A stretch of 64,000 nt of DNA from positions 6,394,501-6,458,500 of the forward strand of contig JAKJHU010000024.1 of NCBI GenBank assembly GCA_022316685.1. Reading direction: 5' to 3'. Below are positions 1 through 11,745 of the stretch, piece after piece (position 1 is the stretch's first letter; every line of letters begins with the position of its first letter). A program made the position numbers and the translations under genes. The notes under the pieces were generated by a model, which was not told where the DNA came from, searched no databases, and saw nothing but the letters and a program-made list of their open reading frames with translations. Source of the stretch: Progne subis subis. Lineage: Eukaryota; Chordata; Aves; Passeriformes; Hirundinidae.

Positions 1-2369
1 CTACATGCCCTTGTAAAATACCTTGCACTGACTTTCTGCAGTGTGTAAGCTATAATTTATATTCACTTCTAATATAAAATCTGACTTTTTTTACATTATG
101 CTGTGAGAGCCACACTTCCATAGATTTGTTGCAGTTGTCTCAACAACACAGACACACTGCAGCCCCAAACATATACACAGGGCCTGATGCCCTGGAGCAG
201 CTCCTCAGCCCACAAGGGACAACTGCTTCACAAGAAGCTGAACTGCCTTTTAGATAAAGCACGCATGGCACTGGCTTTTGGAATACCATCAGCAAGGGCA
301 CTGGATGAGATGTGTCCCTGGGACACAGAGTCTGACAGGTTGCCCACAGGCACAGCCCCTTCATTTCCAGCCCACCCTCACTGTGGGGTGTCAGTCCCCC
401 ACGCTGGGTCTCTCAGCCGTTCTGCCTGCTCTCCTCCCCTCTTTTTAGTCAGGTTCCTCAGGTGCCACCTTCCTCCCACCTAAAAAGACACAGACCTCTT
501 TGCTTCCCTAGACAAAGTGGTGCTACCCCAAGGGCTCATCTGGAGACCCATCAGAGGCCATAGAGATTATAGATAGCCAGGGACCTCGTGTGGGCCTCTG
601 CCATAAGGGACACAGTGAGAAACCCAGATCATTACAGCAGGAGGGAATGCAGCCCATACCCCATACTCCACAAGAAACAGCGACGCTTCAGCACCAGTAT
701 TTATAAACACAACTGAGAGCTGCTGTCTCTCTCATATGATTGCTGGACCACAAACTATGGGCCATCTGCCTGCAGTCTATTATCACAATCTGTGAACAAT
801 TAGAGACAGGATATTTCTTTTTAGAAAATAGCAAAGAAAACAAAAAGGCACAGAAAAAAAAAAAAGCCAGAAAACAATCAAAAAGCAAGCAACAAAATGG
901 CAGTCAGCCACTGCACAGAGCCCAGTTTGCCAGCCCTCAAATCCCCCAGCTCCTGGACCACCACATCAGCTGCCTCAGAGGAGAGATGACTGCTGCCACC
1001 GAGGCCACTGGTTGGTGCCAGCAGCAGTGCTCCTCCTGTGAACACCTGAGACCCGAGAGCACCGTAACCCTGTCTGTGAGACCAGCCCATCACCTGCAGG
1101 TGCATGAGAGCAGCCATAGTCCACATGGCACCATCTCCAAGTGACATCACTCTGTCCCAGCTGGTAGTTGAGCTTGTACCAGAACTGCCAGCCCTTTTGC
1201 ACTCTCCTCATCTTTGCTTTCCTTACATGGCCCTTGGATCTGAGCCTCTCTACCTACAACCCACCCTTTGACTTAGGACAGATGGGATTCAGTCCAAGCA
1301 GGTTCTGTACAGTGGTGCCCCTGGGATGTCCCAGTTGGTCAGGCAATGGCTAATTTCAGGAGAAACCTGCCTGGAAAAGCCATGTTCTTCCATTCACTGA
1401 TAGTCAGGGCCCACCTCATGGGAATCCTAAGTACTTAATTGCCCAAGGAGAATGGGAAGCAACTGTCTGCTGCTCAGCACTGAGTACTGGCAAGGGTGAG
1501 ATGAGAGGCTGCCACCTCTGCCAAGGGATAACCCCAGTTCAGCTGATGCTGTGCTCCTGGCTGGGGCTGGGGATCTGCACCTCTACGGACCTGACACCAC
1601 TGTATTCCTGATTTCCCCAGAGATCTATGTCATGTTCCAGGTGGGAGTCTCCCAGGATGCCCCAACAGATGCTGCTAGATGGGATAGGGTAACTGTACAG
1701 ATGCTGGGGAGGCAGCATGGGATGGCACTGCTAGGCTATGCCAGCACAATTCAGTGGAGAAGGCTTAAAGAGCAACAAAACCCACAAACATGCAAAAACT
1801 CTGCACCAGTCTTCAGTGTAGTCTGAGCAATTAGTAGTTTCTTAGAAGAGGAAAATGATAAAGAAAGTAAAATCCAACTGCCTTAAAACAACAGATACTG
1901 CCAATTCATTTCTAATTTATGCATTCTTGTCATATGAAAGCCACTTGCTTAAGCTGCTTTTCTATCTATTTGCAGTCTATTCAGACACACAATGCTCAGT
2001 GGGGGTCTGTCTCCATGATTCATTGGCTCAGATTTCCTATAGAGTTTACATGATGTCTACTAAGCCCCATACAGTTTTGTATCCATTATAACCAGGGACA
2101 AGCAAGCAGGGCTCAGGAGGCTGAGCATCCATCTAAGAACAGCTTCCTGTCTTCCAGCTCTCTTCACAACAAATGAACAATGGTTACATTTTACAGGCTA
2201 GCATTGCATGGTGAGGGGAAATTAGAGGAACTTGTCTGAGTTAAATAAGGGAAGAAGCATTTAGAGTGAAGCTCCTTAAATGAGCAGGTCAATAACTAGT
2301 TTACTGAGACCAAAGCACATAGCTAATGAGAGAATAAAGAATTATTCTTGTCAAGAGAGAAAAAGATGC
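1..2369. other. no gene seen (unique noncoding)
   Basis: Open frames of 98 codons (187-483, +), 134 codons (740-1144, +) and 90 codons (878-1150, -) overlap one another on both strands, start anywhere and match no family I recognise. I read them as chance. The only simple sequence is a run of 12 A at 854-865. No repeat family was recognised. Confidence 0.6.
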
Positions 2370-2880
2370 TGCCCTGGTTTTGTGCTAAATAATTACATTC
2401 ATTAGGTTTAGGACAGCCTTGCAAGTGGTCTTCTCCAGTAGTAAATTCATTAGCAAAGCTAATAGGCAAACTACTATTGGGGCAAATCTAAACGATTGCA
2501 AAAGGATGGATGGCAAAGACGAGGAAAGGTAGTATGAGAGCTAAGAGCCAAAGTTAGCTTTAAGTATAATTGAATTTATCTTCTCATCAACTTTAAGGCC
2601 TCCTTCTGGGCTTGAAACAAGGAGAGAAAAAGACGTTGAAATGAAAGGATATTCATTTGATTCGATTTGTTACTAGCTTTTTCAGCTTACCAAGCTGTCT
2701 AAACTGACCCCTTGACACATGACCACAATTATAAATCCAACAGAAATTCAAACATTAACTAAATTGGCACAATGTTTCCAAGTGACAAAAGATCTCAAAT
2801 GTGTCACAAAGCCATCTCCCCAGCAGACACGCTAAAAAAATAACTAGGCTTTGAATTTACCAAGAAGTTCATGAAACTGA
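2370..2880. promoter_or_regulatory. candidate conserved noncoding block
   Basis: AT-rich but complex sequence without microsatellite character. It carries clustered homeodomain-type cores, including TAATTACATTCATTAG around 2390-2405 and further TAAT/ATTA words up to 2760. This texture is typical of vertebrate developmental enhancers. That is inference: no alignment was available, and motif clusters of this kind also occur by chance in AT-rich DNA. Confidence 0.25.
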
Positions 2881-5800
2881 GCTGGGCAGCAGGAAGGTTG
2901 GATCTTCTTTTTTGATCACGCCTGCCTAGATTGTAATCACAAGAGCTTCATTGATACAAATGCAGTACGTTGAGGTGAGCCTGGAAAATACTAGAACTCA
3001 GTTGAGTCCATCTGTGGAGCACAGCAGTAACATCGGCAGGACTGAGCAGACCACTGGCGCTGGTCACGGCAGTGTCCAGCACCACCCATCAGCTCCGGGC
3101 AGGGCTCTGCAGCCCCACCCCAGCCCGGCTGCCTTCACTCACACGTGTGCTGAGGCACACAGCAATGGGGCGGCTCCTGCCACCGCGCTCAGTACAGCAC
3201 AGAGCTTTAGCTGAAAAGGTAGAAGGGATATATATAGATATATAATTTCCTTTTTAAAATGTTGGAACAGTTTTTACTATATTAAAAGTGAGATTCCAAA
3301 GTGAGGTTCCAAAGTGAGGTTTTTTCCTAAAAATATCTTTACTCCTAAGAAATGAAAATGTGTTACAACTGAAAAAAAACTTACTAAAAAAATTGGGAAA
3401 TCATCAAATATTTAAGCTTTCCTTTTAATTTGGATGTAGAATATAAATATTTAAAAGAAAAAAAAACTTTGTAAAAAACTTATTAAACTGCCCAATTCTG
3501 GTTCATCTGGGTTGGATTCAGTTTTGCCACTGAACCAAGAAGCTGGTATATATCATATCTGTGTCTAGCTGTCTTAAATGGACACTCAGGGCATTGGCCA
3601 AGGGCATCCAAAAAATAGAATTTCAGTAACTGGATTTTGGGAAGACAGAAGAAAAGTAATTGCAATGAAGCCCATAGCTGAAAAAAAGAGAAGGAGAAAA
3701 AAAAAAATCTTCTTTGCCAAGTGGAAATGGGAATAAATGTTCTTGGCTACTGCTGCATCCTGAAAAGTCAGAATAAGCCTGAGGCTCCCCAGCAAACCTA
3801 GTTTAGAAACCTCCTCAGCTGATCTCTTGTTTCTTCTGAGTAGTTGCCTTACCCAGTCAAGTTAAAAATTCAGAATCTAAGTCTGTGAGAAATTCGGAAG
3901 ACAGATATATTGTACACATGAAGAAGGGCATCCAGATAATTGTCTTTGTGTAAACCAAGCACTGGGGAAACACCACTTTTGTCATTTCAGGGAGAGGCTG
4001 ATCTCTCCTCTCCAGCCATCACAGAGCATCCGCCCCATCAGCAGGTCTGCTCTGCACACGGGTTGTGACACAAAAGGCTGCTGGAGATCACAGAGCCACA
4101 ACGCCTCTGTGCATCACCAGAGGAAAATCCGTGATCTTCATCCTTCTCCCACCACCTTCTTTCATGCATCTACAGCCTTCAAAAGATTAAAAAAAAAAAT
4201 CTGAGATATCTTGATAGTGACAAAGCTTCCTTCTTAAAGAATTTTTAATTAATAATTTTCACAGGGAACATGAAAACAAGAAGATAACTGTTACGAGCAG
4301 TGGAGAAGGTGTCAAAGAGATATTTTACTGAAGACAGGCCTAAGCACAGGCTGGGGAGAAGTTGGCACTTTGTTCTCTCAAAAGTAAAGACTAGGCCTTG
4401 TTTCCTCTAGGTTTTTGACAGTCGTTAAGTAATAAAAACACATCATACAATCTTTAGAGACTCAAAACATTCAGTTTTGGTCAGAAAACTAACTATGAAA
4501 GTGTCATCTTATTTCTTTCTTCATCTGTTCCCTTAAGTCTCTGCTCTCTTGTCAAAATATATCCATTTTACTCACTAATGTTAATGAGAGCCCCATATGC
4601 CAAGCAGAGAAGATCGGCCTCTTAAGCTTTACCTATTTGCCTGCTAATAAAGCACACTTTTTATCCCAATAGGCAAGGGAAAGCCAGCACAGGTGCACCA
4701 CAGTAATATGCCTTATACTTTGCCTCACGCTGTGCTACCACCGGTGAAGCTTTATTCTCATTCTAGAACTCGTACATTTGGTGAAGGTTAGTGATGAAGT
4801 ACAGCACAGGTCATAAAAAACTGAGCTTCATTTTCCACAACTAGACAGAGCAGCAGGCACTTAGGAAAAAAATTATACTAGCTTGTAAATGGAACAATTT
4901 AATATGGAAGTAACTGATAGCAAATAAACACAAAATGCCAAAGCATCTTCTCTGTCACTTAACTGTACTTTGTTCCCTACATTCCTTTTAAAATCAAATC
5001 TAGTAAACTAGAATTTATTCAATCTTACCAAAGAAATCACTTTAGAATGTGAAATATGCTCCTAAGAAGGGAGAACACTGTGCTTTTTCTGATAAAAACC
5101 TTTTCAATAGACAGTACATCAACAAGTTGAATAGTGCAGCCATAGCCAAGATTTTCCAGCCACGTGCTGGAAACACTCTGCATTGTCATCATTTGACAAA
5201 GTAATCTGTATGGTAAAACCTTATTAAAACAGCAGAGCTTAAATAGTATGAATGGCAAAACACCTCCTTGTCTTGTGACTTCAGATACTTCCCAAGTGCA
5301 GAGGTTCTTCCTCCAAATATGGGATGCTTTCAACATGCTCTTGGCCAACCGCCTCTTTTTAAAATGACACAAATATTCTTGTTATCTACTGTAGCTAGTG
5401 GTAACCAGCTTGAACCTGGTCTCTTCTAGAAGCCAAGGCTTTATTTTCTGACATCCTGCAGCAAAAAAATATTCATTGCTTATGGACTCCCACTGACAGG
5501 TCAATGCAATCTCAATGCTGCATCAGCAGCAAATTTGAGTCTTTTATGAATAGATGTGAGGCTTATCCATAGAAATCTATGTGGAGTGGGAAGCACTCAG
5601 TCCCAACAAAATCATGTTGAAACTGGACAAACAATTGAAAAGACACATTTTTACTTTAAGTGTGATTTCTGGGTAGGAGAACAGCAGTGAAGCAGCATCC
5701 CAGGGAGGCTGCATCATCTCCACTCCTGAAGGTTCACTAGAACAGACCAGACAAAACTCTGAGTAACTTGGTCTGGCCACTTGGCAGACCCTGCTTTCAG

Positions 5801-5949
5801 GAGGAGGTCACATGTAGCTCTCCTGTAATGCCTTCCCAACCAAGGAGGGACTGTGTGGAGTGGAAATGGGTTTCTGCTTGGGGTGGGGGAGTGATTTCCC
5901 CCCCCCGGCTTACCTCACCTTCCCAAGCGCCCTTATAAAATAGGTATGA
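2881..5949. other. no gene seen; minor simple repeats
   Basis: Holds a TA-rich microsatellite at 3228-3246, a three-copy 13-bp tandem at 3285-3323 and a run of 9 C at 5898-5906. A minus-strand frame of 111 codons at 5037-5372 is the longest here; it has no recognisable domain and no splice context, so I do not call it a gene. The stretch around 4500-4680 is complex and AT-rich and could be another regulatory block. Confidence 0.55.
3285..3323 (+). repeat. 13-bp tandem repeat, three copies
   Basis: The unit AAAGTGAGGTTCC is present three times in a row. The first copy differs at one base (AGATTCC) and the third decays into T after GAGGT. It is a small local slippage duplication. Confidence 0.8.
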
Positions 5950-5953
5950 GGCC

Positions 5954-6395
5954 TTGGAATCTGAGAACCAGCAAAATGAGGACCAGGGAAATTTGTACAT
6001 CAATGAAGGTTCTTCCAAGTTGAAGGTGTCACCTAAGGCTGGGCAGCTTACCCCCTGCATCAAAGCTTCCTCCATGAAGAAAAAAAGAAAGGCAGTAGTC
6101 ATTGGTGACTTCCTTTTGAGGGGAATGGGGGGCCCAATGCACTGACCAGATCCAACCCACAGGGAGTTGCATTGCCTCCCTGGGGCCCACGCAAGAGACA
6201 TCACCCAGAACCTTCCCTGCCTGGTACAGCCCATTGATTATTACCCTCCACTGGTTTTCCAGGTAGGCAGTACAAGGTCCCAACAAGAAGGTTGCAAACA
6301 ATCAAGAGGGATCTCAGGGCCTTAGGTCAACAGGTCAAGGGATCTGGAGCACAAGTTGGTTCATTTCTGTCCCTCCAGTGGCAGGGAACAATGGA
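5954..6395 (+). pseudogene. CR1 ORF1 esterase-domain relic
   Basis: The frame opening at 5954 reads through a basic KKKRK stretch into AVVIGDFLLRG, the position where CR1 ORF1 has a GDSLLRG block I as in SGNH hydrolases. The catalytic-type serine is read as phenylalanine (TTC). A TGA stop follows at about 6143, where the family usually has cysteine. The same frame then continues with PDPTHREL, a CLPGA block and a DYYP block. A frameshift near 6280-6292 moves the relic into the frame that reads TIKRDLRALG. Stop, frameshift and lost serine all argue against function. Assignment to CR1 ORF1 rests on my knowledge of the family motifs, not on a search. Confidence 0.75.
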
Positions 6396-6404
6396 GCAAG
6401 AGAG

Positions 6405-6850
6405 ACATGGACCTCCTGGAGCAGGTCTGGCAGATGATGGAGAGACTGGAGCATATCACGAGGAAAGACTGAGGGAGCTGGGGCTGTTTAGCTGAGAAGA
6501 GACAACTGAAAGGGAATCATATCAATGTCTGTCAGTATCTGCAGGGAAGTGGCAGAGGATGGACCAGGCTCTGCTCAGGGATGTTGAGCAACAGGACAAG
6601 AGGCAATGGGCAGGAACTGATGCACTGGAAGTTCCACCAAAATACGAAGAACTTTACTGTGAGGGTGACCACGCACTGGAACAGATTGCCTTCCAGTCTC
6701 CCCCACCGGAGAAATTCCGGAGCTATCTGGACAAAATCCTTTGCAGTGTGCTCTACAATGGTCCTGTCTGAGCAGGGAAGTTGGACCAGACAATTCACTG
6801 CAGTCCTTTCCAACCTTACCCATTCTGTGATACTGTGTGGCATGAGGTCT
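6405..6850 (+). repeat. CR1 3' tail
   Basis: Covers the end of the CR1 ORF2/3' UTR region. Recognisable in order are a GACATGGACCTCCTGGAGCA start, CTGGAGCATATCACGAGGAA, the GCTGTTTAGC box, ATCAATGTCTGTCAGTATCTG, the GAGGCAATGGGCA box, a GGTGACCACGCACTGGAACAG box, the TTGGACCAGACAATTCAC box and the terminal ATTCTGTG repeats. Divergence from the family as I remember it is moderate, with small gaps. Open frames inside it (6559-6771, 6581-7042) are shadows of the repeat. Confidence 0.92.
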
Positions 6851-8286
6851 CACTCAAAATCATACAACCAATTACAGCCAGCCACAAGTCAAAAGCGATT
6901 CTCACTCTGCCCCTTCTCTGAGCACATGGCATTTTGGTACACTCACAGGCCTTTTGCTAATCCCTCCCTTAAACACTATTCTGATCCATCAGACAAAACC
7001 CCACACAGTTCTTTGTTACTTTCCACAGTTCTCCTTTCCTAGGAGCCTATAGGGTACAAACCTACAAGCCTCCCTGGTCTTTCTCAGTGGTTTGTTAGAA
7101 CAGAGATTGCTCTGCAGGGAGCAGCAACAAACACCTCTGATATTCATTTCCAACCAATCAGATTAACACACTGCATTCACTGCTATTTATATCCTCTAAC
7201 TTCTTGATACTTATGGCCCAGTGAACATGTCCAAAATATCTCCCTGGTATATGAGTGTGAATTTAGGTTTTATGTTTACTGATGGCTAATGAGGCATCTT
7301 CCTGCATTAAACCTGCATAAAACTAGGTATCTACTGTAAAACACTCCTTCCTACCCATTTTCATCGATTACAAAGGGAATTATGATCTGGAAACCATTGA
7401 TAATGGCCATGAAGAGTTGCTCACTATTCTCTTGATGTTTCAGAGTGAATTTAGTTGCAGCAAGAGGTCAAAACGTGGCCCAGAAAAAGAAAGAAACCCT
7501 CCTTGGTCAAATCAAATCAGTAAGGACCCTTGAAATCAGGATGGAGCTGGACTTAGCAGATCTGAGCAAAGGGCCAGGTAGCACCAGTGCCCAGACACAC
7601 CACGGCATTGCCCCTACTCATCATCTCCTATGCACTGTTTAAAGTTTTTGAGTGTACCTTGAGAAAGAAGAGCATGCATAGAAAGCCTTGCTGGTTTGCA
7701 GTGCCTGCAGATTAAGCTTTGCCATGTAGCCCATGCAAAATAAACTGAACAGCCCACAAGACATACCATAAGTTGATTCAATTCTTCTGCTTTGGGAGTG
7801 GAGGAGACAGATTTAACAGCACTCACACATTTTCCTATGTGTAGAGCCAGGCTGTGGGCTTGGAGGAGGTACAGGGCTTGGAGAAGGAGCTCTCATTCCT
7901 TCTTATTCTGCCATTGAGGGTGAAAAAACCAAACTACAGTTCACCTATCCACTGCTGCAGGTCTGTGGAAAGAGCAAAACAGCAAATGAGTTTTGACATA
8001 ACAACCCTAAATTGGTGATGAAAGAGCTGGCTAGCACATCCGTGGCTGAATGTAGTTATTTTGTTAAATGTAACAAATTATACTACAATTGTATATGATC
8101 TATATTCTTGGCCTTTAAATCAAGGGTAATCTATGGCTTTTAAGACTTCAGTTTATCCTTAAACAATATAAATGTCTGTCCACAACAAATATAGCTGTAT
8201 CAGAGGGAACAACATTGAAAATTTGAGGAAGAACATTCCCATTAAACCGCCTACCTGTAACTGAGAAATTAGCTTTCTTCCCTAGA
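6851..8286. other. no gene seen (unique noncoding)
   Basis: Ordinary mixed-composition sequence downstream of the CR1. Short frames at 7445-7642 and 7614-7826 have no family features. Nothing repetitive was recognised. Confidence 0.55.
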
Positions 8287-8318
8287 GGGGGGGGGGGAAA
8301 AAAAAAAAAAAAAAAAAG
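8287..8318 (+). repeat. homopurine tract, 11 G then 21 A
   Basis: An uninterrupted run of G (8287-8297) passes directly into a run of A (8298-8318). The complementary strand is a pure pyrimidine tract, able in principle to form a triplex. Such a junction is also prone to sequencing and assembly length errors. Confidence 0.9.
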
Positions 8319-8939
8319 GTTGGGGTTAACTAGGTGATTGTTTAGCAATGCATGCAAAGTTTCTATTCATTATTTTATAGTGAAATAGAGGCACAACCCT
8401 ACCTTGGCAGAATCTGATAAAAGATGAAGGAGAATACAGTACGTACCGTCAAATGGATGACAACTTCATATAACTTCTGAGAGAAAGCAGCCTGTTGTTT
8501 ACCGCATTTATCGACAATCTGTGAAAGTAGACCAGGAATCAGTCTAATTACCAGAGTGCCAGTTGTGCTTGTTAACACCAGCTTTGTGACCAAATGTTAT
8601 TCCACAGTTGTCACATCACAAGAAGGTTTCATTACTAACATAATAGTGAACAAGATCACATGCCTGGCTATTGATTGATCTGCCACACAAAGGAAGGACG
8701 TTTGTTGTCTCTATTATAACCAGTTACATCTTTGTCTGCCTGTATAATATGCACAGGAATGTATCACAAGCAGTTGCTGCAGTGTTTCTTAATTTCTGCC
8801 TGTTACCCTATTAACAGCCCACTAGGATTTGCAGACTTTACCAATAGAGAAGAAATGACCTTGCCATCATTTGTCTTTCACAATCTCCAAAAGTTGTTTC
8901 CATCAACTATCCTGCAGTCCTACAAGGATTGAGACTTAC
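8319..8939. other. no gene seen
   Basis: Complex sequence with no supported frame; the stretch 8440-8640 has the even, repeat-free look of a possible conserved element. No transcript features seen. Confidence 0.5.
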
Positions 8940-9600
8940 TCAACATTTGCATTATAAATATATCATTTCTGCCAAATCAAAAGCTATTTTAATTCTTTCC
9001 AGACACAATTGGGTAACACAGCAGGAACAGTAAAAATATTCATCATTACTGCAGTTGAATGGCCCTGAAAGAATTATTTTAGACCAGAGAAATGCTCTGC
9101 TAACAAGCACTCTAGACAAAATGAACTAAGACTGACCCTCAGAGCATCAAGATATTGCTTGCCTGACCAGTCATAAATGCAAACAGCAGCTTTCAGGCCT
9201 GTTGCTGATATGAAAAGTGAACAGTCTTGTTTATTTTTCTATGAACTCAATAAACATTACAATACAAAAGTGGATTTGTTTATCATTGTGAGCCTACAGA
9301 AAAACAAGCATGCCTCATCATCTTATCTGATGATGAATGATTTATCAGGCAGAACATGAATCTGCTTCTGAGTCTATTTTCCTGTTTATGCTTGTTGAAC
9401 AGATACAATTTATTGAAGAATATAAAGTACTTAAAATCTGTCTACCATTAATAGTTTAATTAAACTGACATGTACTTCAAAAACAGAGAGACAGAAAACA
9501 TTAATTTTGGTTATAAAGGCCATGGCATTATTAAAGTGCAATTAAAAAACAACATTCACTTACAATTAATAGCTAAAACAATTTCATTATTTAACATTTA
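8940..9600. promoter_or_regulatory. candidate conserved noncoding block with 14-bp palindrome
   Basis: Contains an octamer ATTTGCAT (8945-8952), a perfect 14-bp palindrome AGTTTAATTAAACT (9453-9466), and many TAAT/ATTA cores up to 9600. The sequence is AT-rich but not simple. The arrangement is compatible with a homeodomain/POU-bound enhancer. Function is inferred from motif content only. Confidence 0.3.
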
Positions 9601-11697
9601 ATTGTCAGTTCTGGCTAACCTAGCCATCCCAAGATAGGTGTGTTCTTCAGGCCTCGTGTAAAATATATTACACGGCAGAGACCCAAGCACAAGACAAGAA
9701 GTTGCTCCTGAGCAATATCTCACTGTGAATCCCCTGACGAAGACCTCACTGTGCCATTGGTGGTGTCCTTGAGGTGCCAGTTCCCAAAGGACCACTCATG
9801 AACCCCTCCACTGGGGCAGGTAACAGTCTCTGCTGAGGCTGGTGCAAAGTCTAGGGGACAACTGGTGAGCTGGCTCCTGCCTTTGTGATCACTTTCCCTG
9901 GAAAAAGCACTCATCCACCAGGGCCCTTGGACATACTGAAGAACCTGTTTTCTTCCTAAACTTCATGTCTCACAGCTCTCTCCTTTTGTCCCACTTGATT
10001 GGAATTGATCAACTGGCTCAGCAATTATTTGACGGAAGGTACTGAAAAAGAGGAGCAAAGAAAAGCAGCTCAGAAACACAGGTCTCATTTTGCTTGGAAA
10101 TGGGACAAAAAACTCTCTCCTGCCAATTTCAAAGCTAAAACCCAAAAATGCAAAGTGAGAGTCTGCTAAAGAACTCTTTTAAGATTACTTTTCAGAAGCA
10201 TAAATCCTTCTTGAATAATGTAGCAGTGGAAATGTCCCTGAAATTCAACCTACCTTTTTTAAAGAATATAGCAACAAACAAGTTTAAAATTTCATCTGAA
10301 TTTTAGTTTCAGCAGTAAATACAGACTTAAAACACAGGACTAGTCTAAAAACATGAATTCTGTTCATCAAGAAATTTCAGTACTTCCAGGGATATATTAA
10401 GAAGTCAGATTTCTGAAACTTTCCATCAAAAGTGAGATGGACTTGTCCCTCATATCCAGGCTCCCCGCTGCAGAGACATCCAACTGTGCTTGGGTTACAC
10501 CACTAGCCAAGCACAGGCCACCAGGCAGCTGGCATTTCTGGGATACAGTTGGGAGAAAGTTTGGGTTCAAGAACTTTCCTTTGAAATACTATTTAATTAA
10601 ACAATTCCCAAGAAGCATTGTCCTAATTGCAGTTAAAGAAAAGCTGATAGTTCTCTTCATGTGGGCAGCATGTCTTGGCAAGTTCCAGGGCTCTCAGCAG
10701 AACTTCACAGGTCTCAGAAGTTTATTCCTATAAGAAAATTCAGGATTAATGTCCTAGCAAACCAACCTATTCTTGAACACAGCCTGGAGCAGATGTTATT
10801 TCAGGACTATTTCACTAGTTCCTATAACTTTGATTTACTCATTTCCCTATAAGTTGAGGTGTCTAGAGTGGCTGCAGCTGCTCCCACAATCCCAAAATAA
10901 GACACAGTCCTCTTTTACCTCCTCGTGTGGAAAGGACAGAAAAACCCAACAACACAGTTAAAATGTTCACAAAAGGTTTTCTTTGTGCTTTTTTTTTCAA
11001 TCCGGAGAGTGCCATCACCCTTGTCACACCACCTGATGGTTGCTGACTCTCTTCTGAAGTCCAGGAAAAGGAGAAATCCTTCTGCCCAGGCTGCAGGTGT
11101 CTGAGCCAAGCTGGAACCTCTGTGATTAGGAAGAGAGAGCCTGTGTCTGCCTTGCAGGGACAGCTTTCCCATCAGGGGCTGACATCAGGGCTCCAAACCT
11201 TTACATTGTGCTGCAGGGAGGGCACCTGGGCTTCCCCTGGCTCATGAGTGTACCACAAGCCAGTTGAGAAAAATGTGGCTTTATCCATGATTCCATAGAC
11301 AGCATTTCACTGACAAAAATAATTTTTCACTGTACCTGTAAGCAACGTATAAAAAATTAGAATAAAATTAATCAGTACAAAATAATATATTCCTGTACTA
11401 CAGTTTCTCCATGGAAAAATAATATTTTTCTTAATTTTAATCTCTGTTAAATTTAACACTTAAATTTCTCTGTGGAGAAATTTGAAAGAACAGTGAAATG
11501 GCAAAGAATGGGATTTAGTAGGATCATTAAAAAAAAGAAACATAAACAGCGTTTCTCTTTACCTTTTTTCCTCTAAAGAGCATTATAATAATATGTTTCT
11601 TTTCAATACAGTCACTAAGACAGTCACCTTCCCTTAAAAACACCTACACTGACACATCCTAAGATGAATTCAGATAAGTTATCCTCAAAAGAGTACA
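9601..11697. other. no gene seen (unique noncoding)
   Basis: Short frames at 9598-9795, 9720-9914, 10437-10733 and 10915-11172 overlap on both strands and have no family features. A small TTTAATTAAA core lies near 10590. No repeat family recognised. Confidence 0.55.
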
Positions 11698-11745
11698 TAG
11701 AATCATAAATGGTCAGAGTTAAAGCACTTCAACAGACCAGAAGAA
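11698..11745 (-). repeat. possible CR1 3'-end fragment, reverse orientation
   Basis: The sequence CATAGAATCATAAATGGTCA matches the reverse complement of the CR1 terminal repeats (CATAGAATCATAGAATGGTT as I remember it) and is followed by an AGAGTT-like continuation. After about 50 bases the resemblance is lost. The match is short and could be fortuitous. Confidence 0.35.

Larger units (their letters stand above)
5950..6850 (+). mobile_element. CR1 LINE, internally deleted copy
   Basis: CR1 is the main non-LTR retrotransposon of birds. Full copies are about 4.5 kb with an ORF1 carrying an esterase-like domain, an ORF2 with endonuclease and reverse transcriptase, and a 3' end of ATTCTRTG repeats rather than poly(A). 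Here an ORF1-esterase relic (about 5954-6395) is followed within about 10-20 bases by the CR1 3' tail (about 6405-6850), recognisable by the stretch leading into CTGAGGGAGCTGGGG, the GAGGCAATGGGCA box and the TACTGTGAGGGTGAC box. The element ends in ATTCTGTG-ATACTGTG near 6820-6838. Essentially all of ORF2 is missing. The copy is inactive and fairly diverged. No target-site duplication was resolved. Confidence 0.9.

Noticed and set aside
740..1150. 134-codon + frame and 90-codon minus frame
   Set aside because: They overlap on opposite strands, include a poly-lysine stretch from an A run, and match no family.
5037..5372. 111-codon minus-strand frame
   Set aside because: No domain, no splice signals, no promoter or poly(A) context; within chance expectation.
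9308..9370. C-box-like TGATGA and D-box-like CTGA suggesting a C/D snoRNA
   Set aside because: No terminal stem, and no internal C'/D' boxes could be seen.
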